Shown piece by piece: positions 53,584 to 63,167 of a DNA stretch of 64,000 nt; position 1 is the first letter of the stretch, and every line of letters begins with the position of its first letter. The stretch is from CBDAPI01 sp965248635 (lineage in GTDB: Bacteria; Acidobacteriota; UBA6911; RPQK01; CBDAPI01). The notes beneath the pieces were generated by a model. It saw only the letters and a list, made by a program, of their open reading frames with translations, was not told the DNA's origin and ran no database searches. The position numbers and the translations under genes are program-made. Where the stretch lies: assembly GCA_965248635.1 (NCBI GenBank), contig OZ252114.1, positions 5,370,895 to 5,434,894 on the forward strand, written 5' to 3'.

Positions 53584-54351
53584 CTAGCAACCGGATTCGA
53601 CTACCCAGCGTGGAGAATCGATCGTCCAGGTCTGAATCTGACGCGCGGGAAACCTGTGAGTCAGGATGTCTGCGACAGCCGACAAGGAAGCATTCCGCTC
53701 TTTTGCTCCGTGAGCATCGGAAGCGATCACGGAGATGAGCCCGGCGCCCAACAAGCGAAGCGCAAAGCGTCGGGTTCTGGACCACGTCCGGCCCTCCAGG
53801 CTCCTGGCATTGAGCTGGGTCAGGCAGCCTTGATCGAGGAGCTTCTGAAGGAGGTCGGGGTCCTTTCGGACGGCGGAGTAACGCTCTACATGGGCGAGCA
53901 GGGGGAACAGCCCTTCTGAGAGCAGGGTCTCGGTTCCCCTGACGAGCTGCGACCGGAGTATCTGGGGATGAAACTCGAGGAGGACATAGCGACTCTTATG
54001 GATAGGCAGAATCATCTGTCGGGAAAGAGCTTCCAGAAAGTCCGGGCTCCAGTGGTTCTCAGCCCCGAGCAGGATCTCCATATCCTGGAGGAACTCCTCG
54101 CTGGCCCTTTTCGCGATTCCGGTCAGGTCCTCCAGCAGGGTCTCAAACCGGACGCGAATCTCATCTGGACTGCGATTTGAAAAGCTGGGATGAAACATGT
54201 GCGGTGTCGCCACAATGACTCGTGTGCCCGAATCATGGGCGATCCGCAGCATCTCCACAGTTTCTTCCAGGCTGCCGGCACCATCGTCGACACCCGGCAG
54301 GATATGAGTATGGATATCAACAATAGCTGCAGGCGCGTCTTGGGCTTTCAT
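53584..54351 (-). CDS. CpsB/CapC-family tyrosine-protein phosphatase (PHP domain)
   Basis: A 255-aa manganese-dependent phosphatase. PHP motifs are VDIHTHILPGVDDGAGSLEETVEM, VATPHMFHP, ILLGAENHW, LLEFHP, LLAHVERY and VIASDAHG. These enzymes dephosphorylate the tyrosine cluster of the Wzc-type kinase, here encoded directly downstream (53228). The ATG at 54351 with CTGGAG upstream was chosen over one at 54375. Divergent from the nucleotidyltransferase gene. Confidence 0.92.
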   Translation of the reverse strand: MKAQDAPAAIVDIHTHILPGVDDGAGSLEETVEMLRIAHDSGTRVIVATPHMFHPSFSNRSPDEIRVRFETLLEDLTGIAKRASEEFLQDMEILLGAENHWSPDFLEALSRQMILPIHKSRYVLLEFHPQILRSQLVRGTETLLSEGLFPLLAHVERYSAVRKDPDLLQKLLDQGCLTQLNARSLEGRTWSRTRRFALRLLGAGLISVIASDAHGAKERNASLSAVADILTHRFPARQIQTWTIDSPRWVVESGC

Positions 54352-54447
54352 GACTCCAGGTCGGACGGGATCCAATGTAATAATGGCTGTGTGGCCGACA
54401 GTGAAACGCCCGATCTACCCGCCTATTCTACAGAAGGCAGGCTTGCG

Positions 54448-55626
54448 ATGACTCCCGACCAGGCTTACTCAGGGCTGTGCGCCATCCTTGCCCGCCCAAC
54501 CGACACTCGCCGGAACTTCAGCCCGCAAGAGTGGAGCGTTCTCTCCGATACGGCCCGGCGCGAAGGGGTGGCGCCGCTGCTTCACTACTGCTTCAAGACC
54601 AGCAGTGGGCTGCAAGGGGTCCCCGATGAAGTCCGGCAACGCCTGTATCAGGAATACCTCAATACGGGGGCAGCCAATGTGCGCCTGTACCATGAGCTAC
54701 GGAGAATTGTGAAAGCTCTGCAGCCAACGGGTGATCCTCCGATTGTCATTCTCAAAGGTGCCGCCCTGGCAACCACCATCTATCCCAGCATTGCGCTGCG
54801 TCCTTTTGTCGACCTGGATCTCCTTTTACCTGAAAAGAGATTTGCCAGAGCGATTCGTTCTCTCAAAGCGCTGGGGTACGACGAGTCGTCTACAGATGTT
54901 GCAAAGAGTCTCAATGCCCTGGTTGGCCACCACGTCCACCTGCGTCGAACAAATCGTGGTGCGACCACTATGGTGGAACTGCACTGGAGTTTGATCGGGG
55001 GGCGGCACGACCGGCGTACTCCTCGGCTGGACTGGTTCTGGAAGCGGAGCGAGCCGTTCGCCTGCCCGGACGTCCCAGTGTCCTTTCCCCGGTCGTTTCT
55101 GGCACTCAATCCCACGGCGCATCTTCTCTACCTGTGTGCGCATTTAATGCTCCAGCACGGGGAGGCGGATTACCTCCTGCGCTGGTTTTACGACATCCAT
55201 TTGCTCATTGAAAAGGAAGGATCACGTATTGATTGGAACGAGGTGGCCGTGCAGGCACGGCGATTCAGGTGGGGTGTGGTTGTCGGTAACGCTTTGAGAG
55301 CCGTGCAGGAGCGGTTTCAAACACAGATCCCGATGGAGCTTCTAGAGGGGTTGTTGAGCCCTGGGCCCGATCCGACCTCTCAATTAAAGGTCCGCCGGGC
55401 CGAAGTTCCACGGACGAGGGCCACCTCGGTCTCGTCGCCGGTGGTTCGCCTGCGATTTCTACTGGTCTCGGTCTTTCCGAGTCCCGCCTATCTGCGCAGC
55501 CGCTACCGGCCACGTCCCACCTGGCTGTGGCCCCTGTTTTATCTCTATCGCTGGTGGACCTATGTTCGCGAACCCGTTGCCACTTTGCGAAAACTGATCT
55601 CGCTATGCTGGCCGGACAAGGGATAG
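54448..55626 (+). CDS. Nucleotidyltransferase-family protein (PF14907 type)
   Basis: A 392-aa protein. The core has IVILKGAALATTIYPSIALRPFVDLDLLLPEKRF (the Gly-Ala...Arg-x-x-x-Asp-x-Asp catalytic pattern), VELHWSLI and HLLYLCAHLMLQHG, typical of the NTP_transf_5 family seen in exopolysaccharide and lasso-peptide (PadeN-like) loci. The C-terminal basic/aromatic region (WLWPLFYLYRWW) looks membrane-associated. The substrate is unknown; the neighbouring kinase/phosphatase pair and the PqqD/HprK-like genes 7 kb away suggest surface-polymer or peptide modification. Confidence 0.82.
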   Translation: MTPDQAYSGLCAILARPTDTRRNFSPQEWSVLSDTARREGVAPLLHYCFKTSSGLQGVPDEVRQRLYQEYLNTGAANVRLYHELRRIVKALQPTGDPPIVILKGAALATTIYPSIALRPFVDLDLLLPEKRFARAIRSLKALGYDESSTDVAKSLNALVGHHVHLRRTNRGATTMVELHWSLIGGRHDRRTPRLDWFWKRSEPFACPDVPVSFPRSFLALNPTAHLLYLCAHLMLQHGEADYLLRWFYDIHLLIEKEGSRIDWNEVAVQARRFRWGVVVGNALRAVQERFQTQIPMELLEGLLSPGPDPTSQLKVRRAEVPRTRATSVSSPVVRLRFLLVSVFPSPAYLRSRYRPRPTWLWPLFYLYRWWTYVREPVATLRKLISLCWPDKG

Positions 55627-55672
55627 AACCGGGTTCGGAATCCTTCGGATCACGGAGGGTCCTCCCAGTTTC

Positions 55673-58561
55673 TCATCCATCTAGGGGCAGGGTTCGGAGG
55701 CTCTGAGCGTCAACATCCGTGCCTTTACGGGCAACCAGGGTGATTTCGCTGCCGGGAGGGACATCTACGAGTCCGGAGAGGGCCAGGGAGCCATCGTCCC
55801 GCGTCCGCGTGCCTCTTATGGGAGCGCCGTCGGAGTTGTAGAAGATTACGTCTGCCGAGGGAAGCGTCTTCACCTCGGGCAGAGCACTGGCCGGGGGCCG
55901 GCCCGTCTCGAACGCCGAGACATCCAGTGTGCCCCCGCCTCGAGGTTCCTCCTCAGCAGAATCGATGGTGTGGCGGATTTTCATCTGGATCCGGGGATCT
56001 GAATGACGGGTGTCGAAGACCATTTCCATAAAGTTCTGAGCGCTTCTGCGACGGTCGGCCCGCTGGGAGCGACGAGGGGTGAGCTCCAGCGTGTCCCAGT
56101 ACTGATGATAGTCGGCGATCAGTTCTACTTCTTGGCCGTTGAAATCGGTCATGCGCGGCCCGAAGTCGTGCTTGGGGGATCGCAGGTAACCCGAGTTTCC
56201 GGTGTGTCCGAAGTGGGCTTCGATCACATTGTTGGGGACGTTGCGGCTGATCCCGGCATGATGCAGATCTCCATAGAGAGTCACAATGCCTTCCCGGCTG
56301 CCGAACAGCTTCATCAGGCGCTTGGCCGGAGCGGATTGCCAGCCGGCGAAATCAAAACAGTTGTTCTCAAAGATTCGGAAGTCCTCCTCGCCTTGTGGCG
56401 GCGGTCCCAGAAGCTGGTTGTAGATCGTGTTCAAGACATTGATTCCGGACACACAGATGGCCCGGGATGAGTCGGTGTGAACGATCTGTTGCAGCCAGGC
56501 GAACTGCTCTTCTCCGAGGATGCTTCGCAGCGGAGAGTGGCGATCAAAAACATCGGTACTCTCGGCCCACTGGTTTTCACTCCAGAGGCGTTTCTCGGGA
56601 GTACTGCGCCACAGCCGGCCGTCGAGTGTCACCATTGTGAAGTCGCGATCGGGCATCTTCCACTGGCGCCAGAAGTGGGGGGTTCCCGTAGCTGAGGGGG
56701 CTTCGTCCCCCATCATCAGGTGGGCCACGATTTCCATATTGCGCTGCAGATAGTCCCCGACCAGGCTCAGGTCCCGGTTGTGACGGAGAGAATGCTGGAT
56801 GGGTCCGGCCAGGTCATCCACCCCGAAATCGTGGTCGCCCGGGTTCATGACCACCCAGTGACGCATCAGTTGCCAGCGGCTGGTAGGGCCGGCCAGGTGG
56901 GAGTCGATCGAGCGGTAGGCATCGTCGGTGCTGGGAGGAAACAGCGGGTACTCCAGGTACCAGACGTCATCATCCCAGAGCAGAATCTGAAAGTCGTACT
57001 GGTCGTGATGCTGAAAGGACTCGGGCCAGGGCTGGTCCATGATCAGTTCGCAGTCGGTGTCCGGGGAGGGCGTATGACAGCCTCCATCCCACACCTTGTG
57101 ACAGCTCAACCCGCACACGCGGTAGGGAGCCTTCAGCCTGGGGAGCCGGCCCAAATACTCGCCCGAGGTGGGAGTGTTTCCCAGGTATCCGGTGCCCGAT
57201 CCGGTTGCGGCGGTTCCAATGCGGCGGTCGGCCGTGACGTCTTTTCCATCCTTCCAGACGGTGAAATAGAGTTCCCCGTCGGCAGGGGAGAAGGGGAGAG
57301 TGGCCTCGATGATGGCCGTGTTTCGGCGGAAACGATTGTTGAGGATCGCGGCCTGCCCGGCAATCGCAGCTCCCGGCCAGCCGGCCGGTGGGTCCGGCCG
57401 GTTGCTGATTCGAATTGCCGCTTCCTTGCCGTCGCTTCGAAACAGGGCCACGAATCGTACCCGCCAGCGACCGTCGACCTGACGCAGCGTCTCGCCCAGC
57501 GGATAGCAGACATGCAGATCGTTCTGCCCGATGGTCATCTGCCGGTTCTCACCCGGGTCCAGGGCCAGGCGATGGATCTCGAAGTCCAGCAGCCCTCGAC
57601 CAGAGACGCCGAAATAGCCCTCCAGTTGCTGGCGGTCGACATCGCGGCTCTCCACGCGAGCCGTACGGCTCCCTACGGTCAGCTCCGCTGTCACGGTGGC
57701 ACGGTCAGAATGGCTCCCGCTGACGGTCAGTTCAATCCTGACCCGGTCACCCAGCCGGGGCGCTCCCAGAGTCTCGAAGGCCGATCCGTGGAAAGGCTGC
57801 TCGTCGGGTAGGCCCTGCCTGAGCAGGTACTTGTGCTTTCTCTTGTGAGTTCGAAACAGTCCGAACCGGCCGTCCTCAAACCATCCGGCCACCAGCGCGG
57901 TACCCAGCAGGTTGTACGTCTCGTTGAGAGTGTCACTGCCGAAGCAGATGCCCAGGAAGCCGTAAGCGGGGTCGAACATCTTCCAGGACGCGTCCTGTGC
58001 CTCAGCGGGGCCCGGGTTGAGGTCCCTAATCGTGGCCTCCATGCGGACGCCAAAGTTGCCTTTGAGCTTCCAGTCCGCTCTCCACATCATGCCCTCGGGC
58101 AGGGTGGGGTCTTTGAACAGATCTAACTCGGGGAACAGCTTCAGGCGCAATTCCTGGGAGAGAGCCTCGGGGTCGGATGCCTTGGCCCGGATGGAGTCTC
58201 GAAGCTCTCCCAGATCCTCGCTGAACAGGTCCACTGCTTCCAGGACCATCTCCGGATTGTTGACGTAAAGCTGCCAATCCCAGGGGGGCTGCATGGGGAT
58301 CGCCTGATCGCCGAAGTTCCTGAGCCGGCGTCGCAGGGCCCCGTTTTCTACCTTCCAGTAGCCTGGATTGAGCGTCTCCCACAGGTCGCCCGCATGAAGT
58401 GAGTCGGGGCGCTCGAAATTGTCGATGAGTGTTGCCGAGGGAGAGAGGAGTGAGGATGGATGGGCTTTCAGCGAGGCGCCGGCCAGCGAGCCAGCAGCCA
58501 GAGAGCCTTTCACGAACTCTCTGCGCGTCCATTTGGAGTCGTTCTTCTCTTTCCTGGTCAT
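55673..58561 (-). CDS. PhoD-like metallophosphatase, Tat-exported, with N-terminal beta domain
   Basis: A 962-aa protein. The Tat signal is WTRREFVKGSLAAGSLAG (residues about 11-28). A concanavalin-like beta domain (about 45-330) precedes a PhoD-type phosphatase region: VCGLSCHKVWDGG, ILLWDDDVWY, MNPGDHDFGVDD and LYGDLHHAGISRN, the binuclear metal ligands. The C-terminal part adds a beta-sandwich (GLVDVPPGSEITLVARKG). It is larger than classical PhoD (about 550 aa). It would cleave phosphate mono- or diesters in the periplasm. The gene is intact and stands alone. Confidence 0.8.
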   Translation of the reverse strand: MTRKEKNDSKWTRREFVKGSLAAGSLAGASLKAHPSSLLSPSATLIDNFERPDSLHAGDLWETLNPGYWKVENGALRRRLRNFGDQAIPMQPPWDWQLYVNNPEMVLEAVDLFSEDLGELRDSIRAKASDPEALSQELRLKLFPELDLFKDPTLPEGMMWRADWKLKGNFGVRMEATIRDLNPGPAEAQDASWKMFDPAYGFLGICFGSDTLNETYNLLGTALVAGWFEDGRFGLFRTHKRKHKYLLRQGLPDEQPFHGSAFETLGAPRLGDRVRIELTVSGSHSDRATVTAELTVGSRTARVESRDVDRQQLEGYFGVSGRGLLDFEIHRLALDPGENRQMTIGQNDLHVCYPLGETLRQVDGRWRVRFVALFRSDGKEAAIRISNRPDPPAGWPGAAIAGQAAILNNRFRRNTAIIEATLPFSPADGELYFTVWKDGKDVTADRRIGTAATGSGTGYLGNTPTSGEYLGRLPRLKAPYRVCGLSCHKVWDGGCHTPSPDTDCELIMDQPWPESFQHHDQYDFQILLWDDDVWYLEYPLFPPSTDDAYRSIDSHLAGPTSRWQLMRHWVVMNPGDHDFGVDDLAGPIQHSLRHNRDLSLVGDYLQRNMEIVAHLMMGDEAPSATGTPHFWRQWKMPDRDFTMVTLDGRLWRSTPEKRLWSENQWAESTDVFDRHSPLRSILGEEQFAWLQQIVHTDSSRAICVSGINVLNTIYNQLLGPPPQGEEDFRIFENNCFDFAGWQSAPAKRLMKLFGSREGIVTLYGDLHHAGISRNVPNNVIEAHFGHTGNSGYLRSPKHDFGPRMTDFNGQEVELIADYHQYWDTLELTPRRSQRADRRRSAQNFMEMVFDTRHSDPRIQMKIRHTIDSAEEEPRGGGTLDVSAFETGRPPASALPEVKTLPSADVIFYNSDGAPIRGTRTRDDGSLALSGLVDVPPGSEITLVARKGTDVDAQSLRTLPLDG

Positions 58562-58600
58562 CGTGTCCTTTTTGTGAGATGGGTGCCGGACAACTATAGG

Positions 58601-58628
58601 GGTTCTCGGTTCTGGGTTCTAGGTTCGG
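58601..58628. repeat. Heptamer tandem repeat GGTTCTN x4
   Basis: GGTTCTC GGTTCTG GGTTCTA GGTTCGG in register at 7-bp steps. It is flanked by two near-identical blocks (GGACAACTATAGGGG at 58588 and GGACCACTATAAGGG at 58627) between divergent genes. Confidence 0.7.
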
Positions 58629-58714
58629 ACCACTATAAGGGTCCTCCCACTTTTGTTTGGAATTTGGGCGGGGTTCGGGTAGGCTTCGTCTCACTCAATC
58701 AGAGAGGTTCGAAT

Positions 58715-60283
58715 ATGAACAGCAGGGAACTTGCTGCCCGATTACTCGCTCTTGCCTTCGCCATGGCACTGATCTCAACCGCTTCGTTTGGCGCCGGCCC
58801 GTCAGCGGCTCAGAGAGAGCGTTGGAACCTGATCGCCATTGTGACCGATGACCAGGCCGAGTGGGCCGTCCGGTGCTACGGCAATGAAGAAATCATGACG
58901 CCCAACATGGACCGGTTGGCCCGTGAAGGAGCCCGCTTCACCAACGCCTTTACGGCCTCGGGCGTTTGTACACCCAGCCGCGTGGCTCACCTGACGGGTC
59001 TGTTTCCGATCCACGTCGGTCTGACCGACGTCCCCTACAGAGATCCCAGGGCGGGGCTGCCTCCCGGAGTTCCCACCTGGCCTCGTGTTCTGCAGCAGAA
59101 TGGTTACAGAACCGGGCTGGTGGGCAAATGGCACCTGGGCCGGGCCCCTGAACATTATCCGACCAATTTCGGGCTGGATTATTATTTCGGCTTTCTGGGG
59201 GGATCCAATCGTCCCCAGGACCCGATTCTCACTCGCGACCGCGAGACCAGCGAAGTCAAGGGTTACACTCCCGACATCCTGACAGATGACGCCATGCGGT
59301 TCATCGAGAGAAACCAGTCGCGACCCTTCGCCCTGATGCTTCACTTCCGAGCTTCCCATGCACCTCACCTGCCCGTTCCCGAGGCCGATCTGAAACCCTA
59401 TGTGGGCCTGGATCCGACCGTCCCCATGGTGGATCCGGCCGTGGCCCGGCTCGACGACGACCAGGAACCGGCCGCTCCGGAGGCGATTGCCCTGCACCGC
59501 AGGCTGCTGAAGGAAAAGATGGTGACTTACTACGCCAGTGTCCATTCGGTAGACCGCAATCTGGGCAGGCTGCTCCAGCAGCTGGATGACCTGGATCTGA
59601 CCCGCAAGACCATTGTGATCTTCACCAGCGACCACGGCTACATGTTCGGACACAGGGGCATGAAGGGGAAGGGGGCCGCCCAGCCCATCCGCAACCACAC
59701 GCTGGACGAGGATGTGTTTTTCGTGAACATGTACGATGAGTCCTTCCAGGTTCCACTCATCATTCGCTGGCCGGGTGTGGTCGAAGGGGGGAGAGTCATC
59801 GACGAGCTCGTGTCCAACGTGGACTTCTTCCCGACCTTCCTGGGGATGGTGGGTGTACCCGTGCCTGCGGGTCTCTCCCTTCCGGGACAGGACTTCTCAC
59901 CGCTGCTTAGGGGAGAAGAGGAGTCCTGGCGCGATGCCATCTTTGCCGAGTACACGCCGCAGCAGATTGGCGTTGTCGAGTTCATCCGGATGGTGCGGAC
60001 CAAGAAGTGGAAGCTGGTCCGGCGTTATCTGAACCCGGGTGGCAACCAGCTCTTCGACCTGGAAAACGATCCGGGGGAGATTCACAACCTCTTTTACGTG
60101 GATCGGACTCTGTGGCGGGCGGCTGTAGAGAAGGGTCTCAGCGTGGAGCACCCTCACCTGGAGATCATCGCCGAGCTGCAGGCCAAGATGACCGCCTGGC
60201 AGGAGGCGAACAAAGACCCGGCGCTGCAGCTGCAGGGGGTTCTCAACGGGGCCAGAGAGGAAACGAAGCGGCGCTGGCAGTGA
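58715..60283 (+). CDS. Exported sulfatase (formylglycine type)
   Basis: A 522-aa type I sulfatase with a signal peptide (about 1-27). LIAIVTDDQ gives the first metal ligands. CTPSRVAHLTG (Cys85) is the C-x-P-S-R motif converted to formylglycine, and GKWHLG follows. TSDHGYMFGHRGMKGKG completes the metal site. All required residues are present, in contrast to the other sulfatase-like genes in the window. An anaerobic or FGE-type maturase must exist elsewhere. AGAGAGG precedes the ATG at 58715. Likely substrate: a sulfated polysaccharide. Confidence 0.93.
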   Translation: MNSRELAARLLALAFAMALISTASFGAGPSAAQRERWNLIAIVTDDQAEWAVRCYGNEEIMTPNMDRLAREGARFTNAFTASGVCTPSRVAHLTGLFPIHVGLTDVPYRDPRAGLPPGVPTWPRVLQQNGYRTGLVGKWHLGRAPEHYPTNFGLDYYFGFLGGSNRPQDPILTRDRETSEVKGYTPDILTDDAMRFIERNQSRPFALMLHFRASHAPHLPVPEADLKPYVGLDPTVPMVDPAVARLDDDQEPAAPEAIALHRRLLKEKMVTYYASVHSVDRNLGRLLQQLDDLDLTRKTIVIFTSDHGYMFGHRGMKGKGAAQPIRNHTLDEDVFFVNMYDESFQVPLIIRWPGVVEGGRVIDELVSNVDFFPTFLGMVGVPVPAGLSLPGQDFSPLLRGEEESWRDAIFAEYTPQQIGVVEFIRMVRTKKWKLVRRYLNPGGNQLFDLENDPGEIHNLFYVDRTLWRAAVEKGLSVEHPHLEIIAELQAKMTAWQEANKDPALQLQGVLNGAREETKRRWQ

Positions 60284-60287
60284 ATGG

Positions 60288-60315
60288 GTTCCACGTTCCA
60301 CGTTCCAGGTTCCAC
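60288..60315. repeat. Heptamer tandem repeat GTTCCA(C/G) x4
   Basis: Four 7-bp units, GTTCCAC GTTCCAC GTTCCAG GTTCCAC, start 5 bp after the sulfatase stop. Related units occur at 46264-46290. Confidence 0.75.
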
Positions 60316-60387
60316 GAGGGCAAGAGATGCCGACGAGTGGCAGGACCTGGCCCGGGAACAAGGGCTGGCGTTGGAGAAGGTGCGGGT

Positions 60388-61488
60388 GTGAAAATCGCCA
60401 TCACCGGAGCCACCGGCTTCATTGGCAGTCACCTGACTCGACACTTCCTCTCGCAAGGCTGGGAGGTGGTAGGGCTGTGCCGTCGGCCGCCAGACCGGGA
60501 GCAGAACCCTGGAGTCGAATTCGTCCCCTATGAGCTTGCGAAGGCGGTGCCGGATGACGCTCTCACGGGGTGCGCCGCACTTATCCACTGTGCCCACGTT
60601 CTGTATTCTCCTCGTCAGCCCGACGCGGACCAACTCAACATCGAAGGGTCGCGGCAGCTTTTTCGAGCGGCCGAAAGTGCAGGCGTGGGGAAGATCCTTT
60701 ATCTCTCGTCGCTTTCAGCCCAGCCAGAGGTTTGGTCCCACTATGCAAAGTCCAAACTTGAAGTTGAAAGCCTGTTGAATCCTGAGCGCGACATGACTCT
60801 GCGGCTCGGCCTGGTCCTGGGACTGGGAGGATTCGCGGGAAGACTGCTGGGGGTGCTGGCCAGGACCCGGATCGTTCCACTCATCGGCACCGGCCGGCAG
60901 CCTGTGTATGTCATCCACATCGAGGACTTGTGTGAGGTGGTGGAGTCTCTGATTCAAAGCCCGGATTCCGGAACCCTTCAGATCGGGCATCCTCGTGAAC
61001 TCACAGTGGCCGGAGTCAATCGGGCTCTGGCCAGGGTCCTGCGCCGCCGCGTGCTGTTCCTCCCTTTGCCTTCCGGGCTCTTTCAGCCCCTGGTGAGTCT
61101 GGCAGAGCACCTTGGCGCCGAACTGCCTTTCACCTCTGAGAATCTGCTGGGTCTTCAAGGGGCCCGACCCCTGGATCTGGGGGAGGACATGGGCCGGTTG
61201 GGATTCGCGATCCGGTCGTTTGACGAGTTGTTGGAAAGCGGTGCCATCGAGGAGTGGATCCCTCCGCAGCCCCACAGCCCTTCCCTCTTGCGGCAGCTCC
61301 TGCGCCCCACCGAAGCAGAGATCCTGGATTATGCGCGGCAGGAGACGGACTGGCAGAGTGTCGATCAGTTTCAACCACTGACCCGCGGGCCGGTCGTCGG
61401 ACTGGCTGTGCTGGCCGGTGTGGGACTCGCTGCGGTCTTCGCGGTGCCCTGGCGGCTGCTACAGCGAGTGCAGGAAAAAGAGAAGTAG
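60388..61488 (+). CDS. NAD-dependent epimerase/dehydratase-family protein with C-terminal membrane helix
   Basis: A 366-aa extended SDR from a GTG with GGAGAAGG upstream. The Rossmann motif is ITGATGFIGSHLTRHFL, and the catalytic Tyr-x-x-x-Lys is in HYAKSKLE. RLGLVLG and the ADXXX-like VYVIHIEDLCEVV follow. A C-terminal hydrophobic helix (GPVVGLAVLAGVGLAAVFAVPW) anchors it in the membrane, unusual for soluble epimerases but seen in glycan-lipid enzymes. The next gene starts 11 bp later. Confidence 0.85.
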   Translation: MKIAITGATGFIGSHLTRHFLSQGWEVVGLCRRPPDREQNPGVEFVPYELAKAVPDDALTGCAALIHCAHVLYSPRQPDADQLNIEGSRQLFRAAESAGVGKILYLSSLSAQPEVWSHYAKSKLEVESLLNPERDMTLRLGLVLGLGGFAGRLLGVLARTRIVPLIGTGRQPVYVIHIEDLCEVVESLIQSPDSGTLQIGHPRELTVAGVNRALARVLRRRVLFLPLPSGLFQPLVSLAEHLGAELPFTSENLLGLQGARPLDLGEDMGRLGFAIRSFDELLESGAIEEWIPPQPHSPSLLRQLLRPTEAEILDYARQETDWQSVDQFQPLTRGPVVGLAVLAGVGLAAVFAVPWRLLQRVQEKEK

Positions 61489-61499
61489 GGGAGTTACTT

Positions 61500-63122
61500 T
61501 TGTTCGACGTTCTCGTCATCGGTTCCGGGCCGGCAGGAGTCCAGGCCCTGGCAGGTTTGAGCCGGGAACGGCTATCTCTCGGCCTGGTCGATCCGGGGAA
61601 GGTGGAAGAGCAGTATGAGGGATTGATCCCAGACCAGCCCTTTACTGAAATCCGCCGAAACTGCCGGCACCAGCAGAGGTTCTTCCTGGGAGACAAGGAT
61701 GAGGCGCTGTTACCCGGGGCCACCCGGTTGGCGGATCACCTGACTCCGCCCCGGCAATATCTCCTGGAAGGAGCAAAGCGTCATTTGCCCTTCCGTTCCC
61801 GGACTCTCAGCCACTTTCAGACTCTGGCCAGGGGAGGATTGGGGGCCGGCTGGGGAGCGGGCGCCTGTACCTTCAGTTCCGAGGAGTTACGGGGAGTTGG
61901 CGTCAACCCTGTCGGCATGGGTTCCCTCTACTCCGAGGTAGCCCGTTCCATCGGCGTCAGCCTGGATCCCGTGGACGACACGACTCCGCTCGTCTGTGAC
62001 CTTGCCGGTGCACAGCCGCCTCTTCAGGTCGACGAGAATGCCCAAGCCCTGCTGGCTGCCTACCGGCGAAAAAGCCGGCCTCTCAATGCAGACGGTTTCT
62101 TCCTGGGAAAGGCACCGCTGGCGGTTCTCACCCAGGATCGGGAGCGGGCCGGCATCCTGCGCCGGGCCTGCCCTTACCACAACATGGACTACTACTCGGA
62201 CCACGGTGGCGCCGTCTATCGGCCGTCGCACACCCTGGCGGAACTCCAAAAGGCCCCGGGGTTTGAGCACCTTCAGGGGTACCTGGCCCTTGAGCTTGTC
62301 GAGAAGGACGGTCTGGTTTCGGTCCTGTGCCGTTCTCTGGGCGATGGCGAAACGGTGACGTTCCAGGCTCGCAAGGTGGTTCTGGCTGCTGGAGCACTGA
62401 ATTCAGCACGGCTCGTCCTGGCTTCCGGTCGGAAGTTCGGCCGCAGGCTGCCGCTGCTCTCCAATGAAGTCCGTTTTCTACCTTCCTTGAACCTCTTCAG
62501 GCTGGGGCGGCCGCAAGGGAGCCGAAAGTACAGCCTGGCCCAGCTGGTTGGAGTGACCTCTCGATCCAACGGCGACTCTCTGATCAGCTATTTTTTTTCC
62601 TACGATTCCCTTTTGCTGTTCCGCCTGGTTCGCGACATGCCTCTCCCCCTGTGGCTGGGACACCAACTGGCCCGCGCCATTGTCAGTTCGCTGACGATTG
62701 CGACCCTCCACTTTCCGGACCGCTTCACTCGCTTGAAATGGATCCGGGTCCCCGAGCCGGCCTCCGGAACCGGTCTGCCCGCGCTGGAAGCCGAGTATCG
62801 ACTGACCTTCCGCGAGGAGGAACGCATACAGGACGATACGGCTCGGCTCAAGCGCCATCTGAGAAGAATCGGCTGCCTGCCGCTCTCGGTGGTCAATCGC
62901 GGAAGCGGAACGGCAGTGCACTACGGCGGGACCCTTCCTTTTGAGGAGAATGGAGAGCCTCTCTTGACCTGTCGGCCGGATGGGCGGCTGAACGGGACCC
63001 ACAACATCTATGTGGCGGACTCCGCTCCCTGGAGACTCCTGCCGGCCAAGGGCCTGACTTTGACCATCATGGCCAATGCCCGGCGGGTGGCCGGGGAAGT
63101 GGTGAAAGACTTGCGGGATTGA
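61500..63122 (+). CDS. GMC-type FAD-dependent oxidoreductase
   Basis: A 540-aa flavoenzyme from a TTG with GGGGAG upstream. The FAD motif is VLVIGSGPAGVQALAG; GGLGAGWGAGACTF is the second flavin-contact loop. VVLAAGALNSARLVL is the GMC middle motif, and IYVADSAPWRLLPAKGLTLTIMANARRVA the C-terminal domain with the family's last FAD contact. Substrate unknown; proteins of this sort accompany membrane-associated epimerases and glycosyltransferases in polysaccharide loci. Tightly linked to the epimerase. Confidence 0.82.
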   Translation: MFDVLVIGSGPAGVQALAGLSRERLSLGLVDPGKVEEQYEGLIPDQPFTEIRRNCRHQQRFFLGDKDEALLPGATRLADHLTPPRQYLLEGAKRHLPFRSRTLSHFQTLARGGLGAGWGAGACTFSSEELRGVGVNPVGMGSLYSEVARSIGVSLDPVDDTTPLVCDLAGAQPPLQVDENAQALLAAYRRKSRPLNADGFFLGKAPLAVLTQDRERAGILRRACPYHNMDYYSDHGGAVYRPSHTLAELQKAPGFEHLQGYLALELVEKDGLVSVLCRSLGDGETVTFQARKVVLAAGALNSARLVLASGRKFGRRLPLLSNEVRFLPSLNLFRLGRPQGSRKYSLAQLVGVTSRSNGDSLISYFFSYDSLLLFRLVRDMPLPLWLGHQLARAIVSSLTIATLHFPDRFTRLKWIRVPEPASGTGLPALEAEYRLTFREEERIQDDTARLKRHLRRIGCLPLSVVNRGSGTAVHYGGTLPFEENGEPLLTCRPDGRLNGTHNIYVADSAPWRLLPAKGLTLTIMANARRVAGEVVKDLRD

Positions 63123-63167
63123 AGATATGGGGTCAAAGTGTGAGAGGACCCTCTGTGGTCCGAATCC

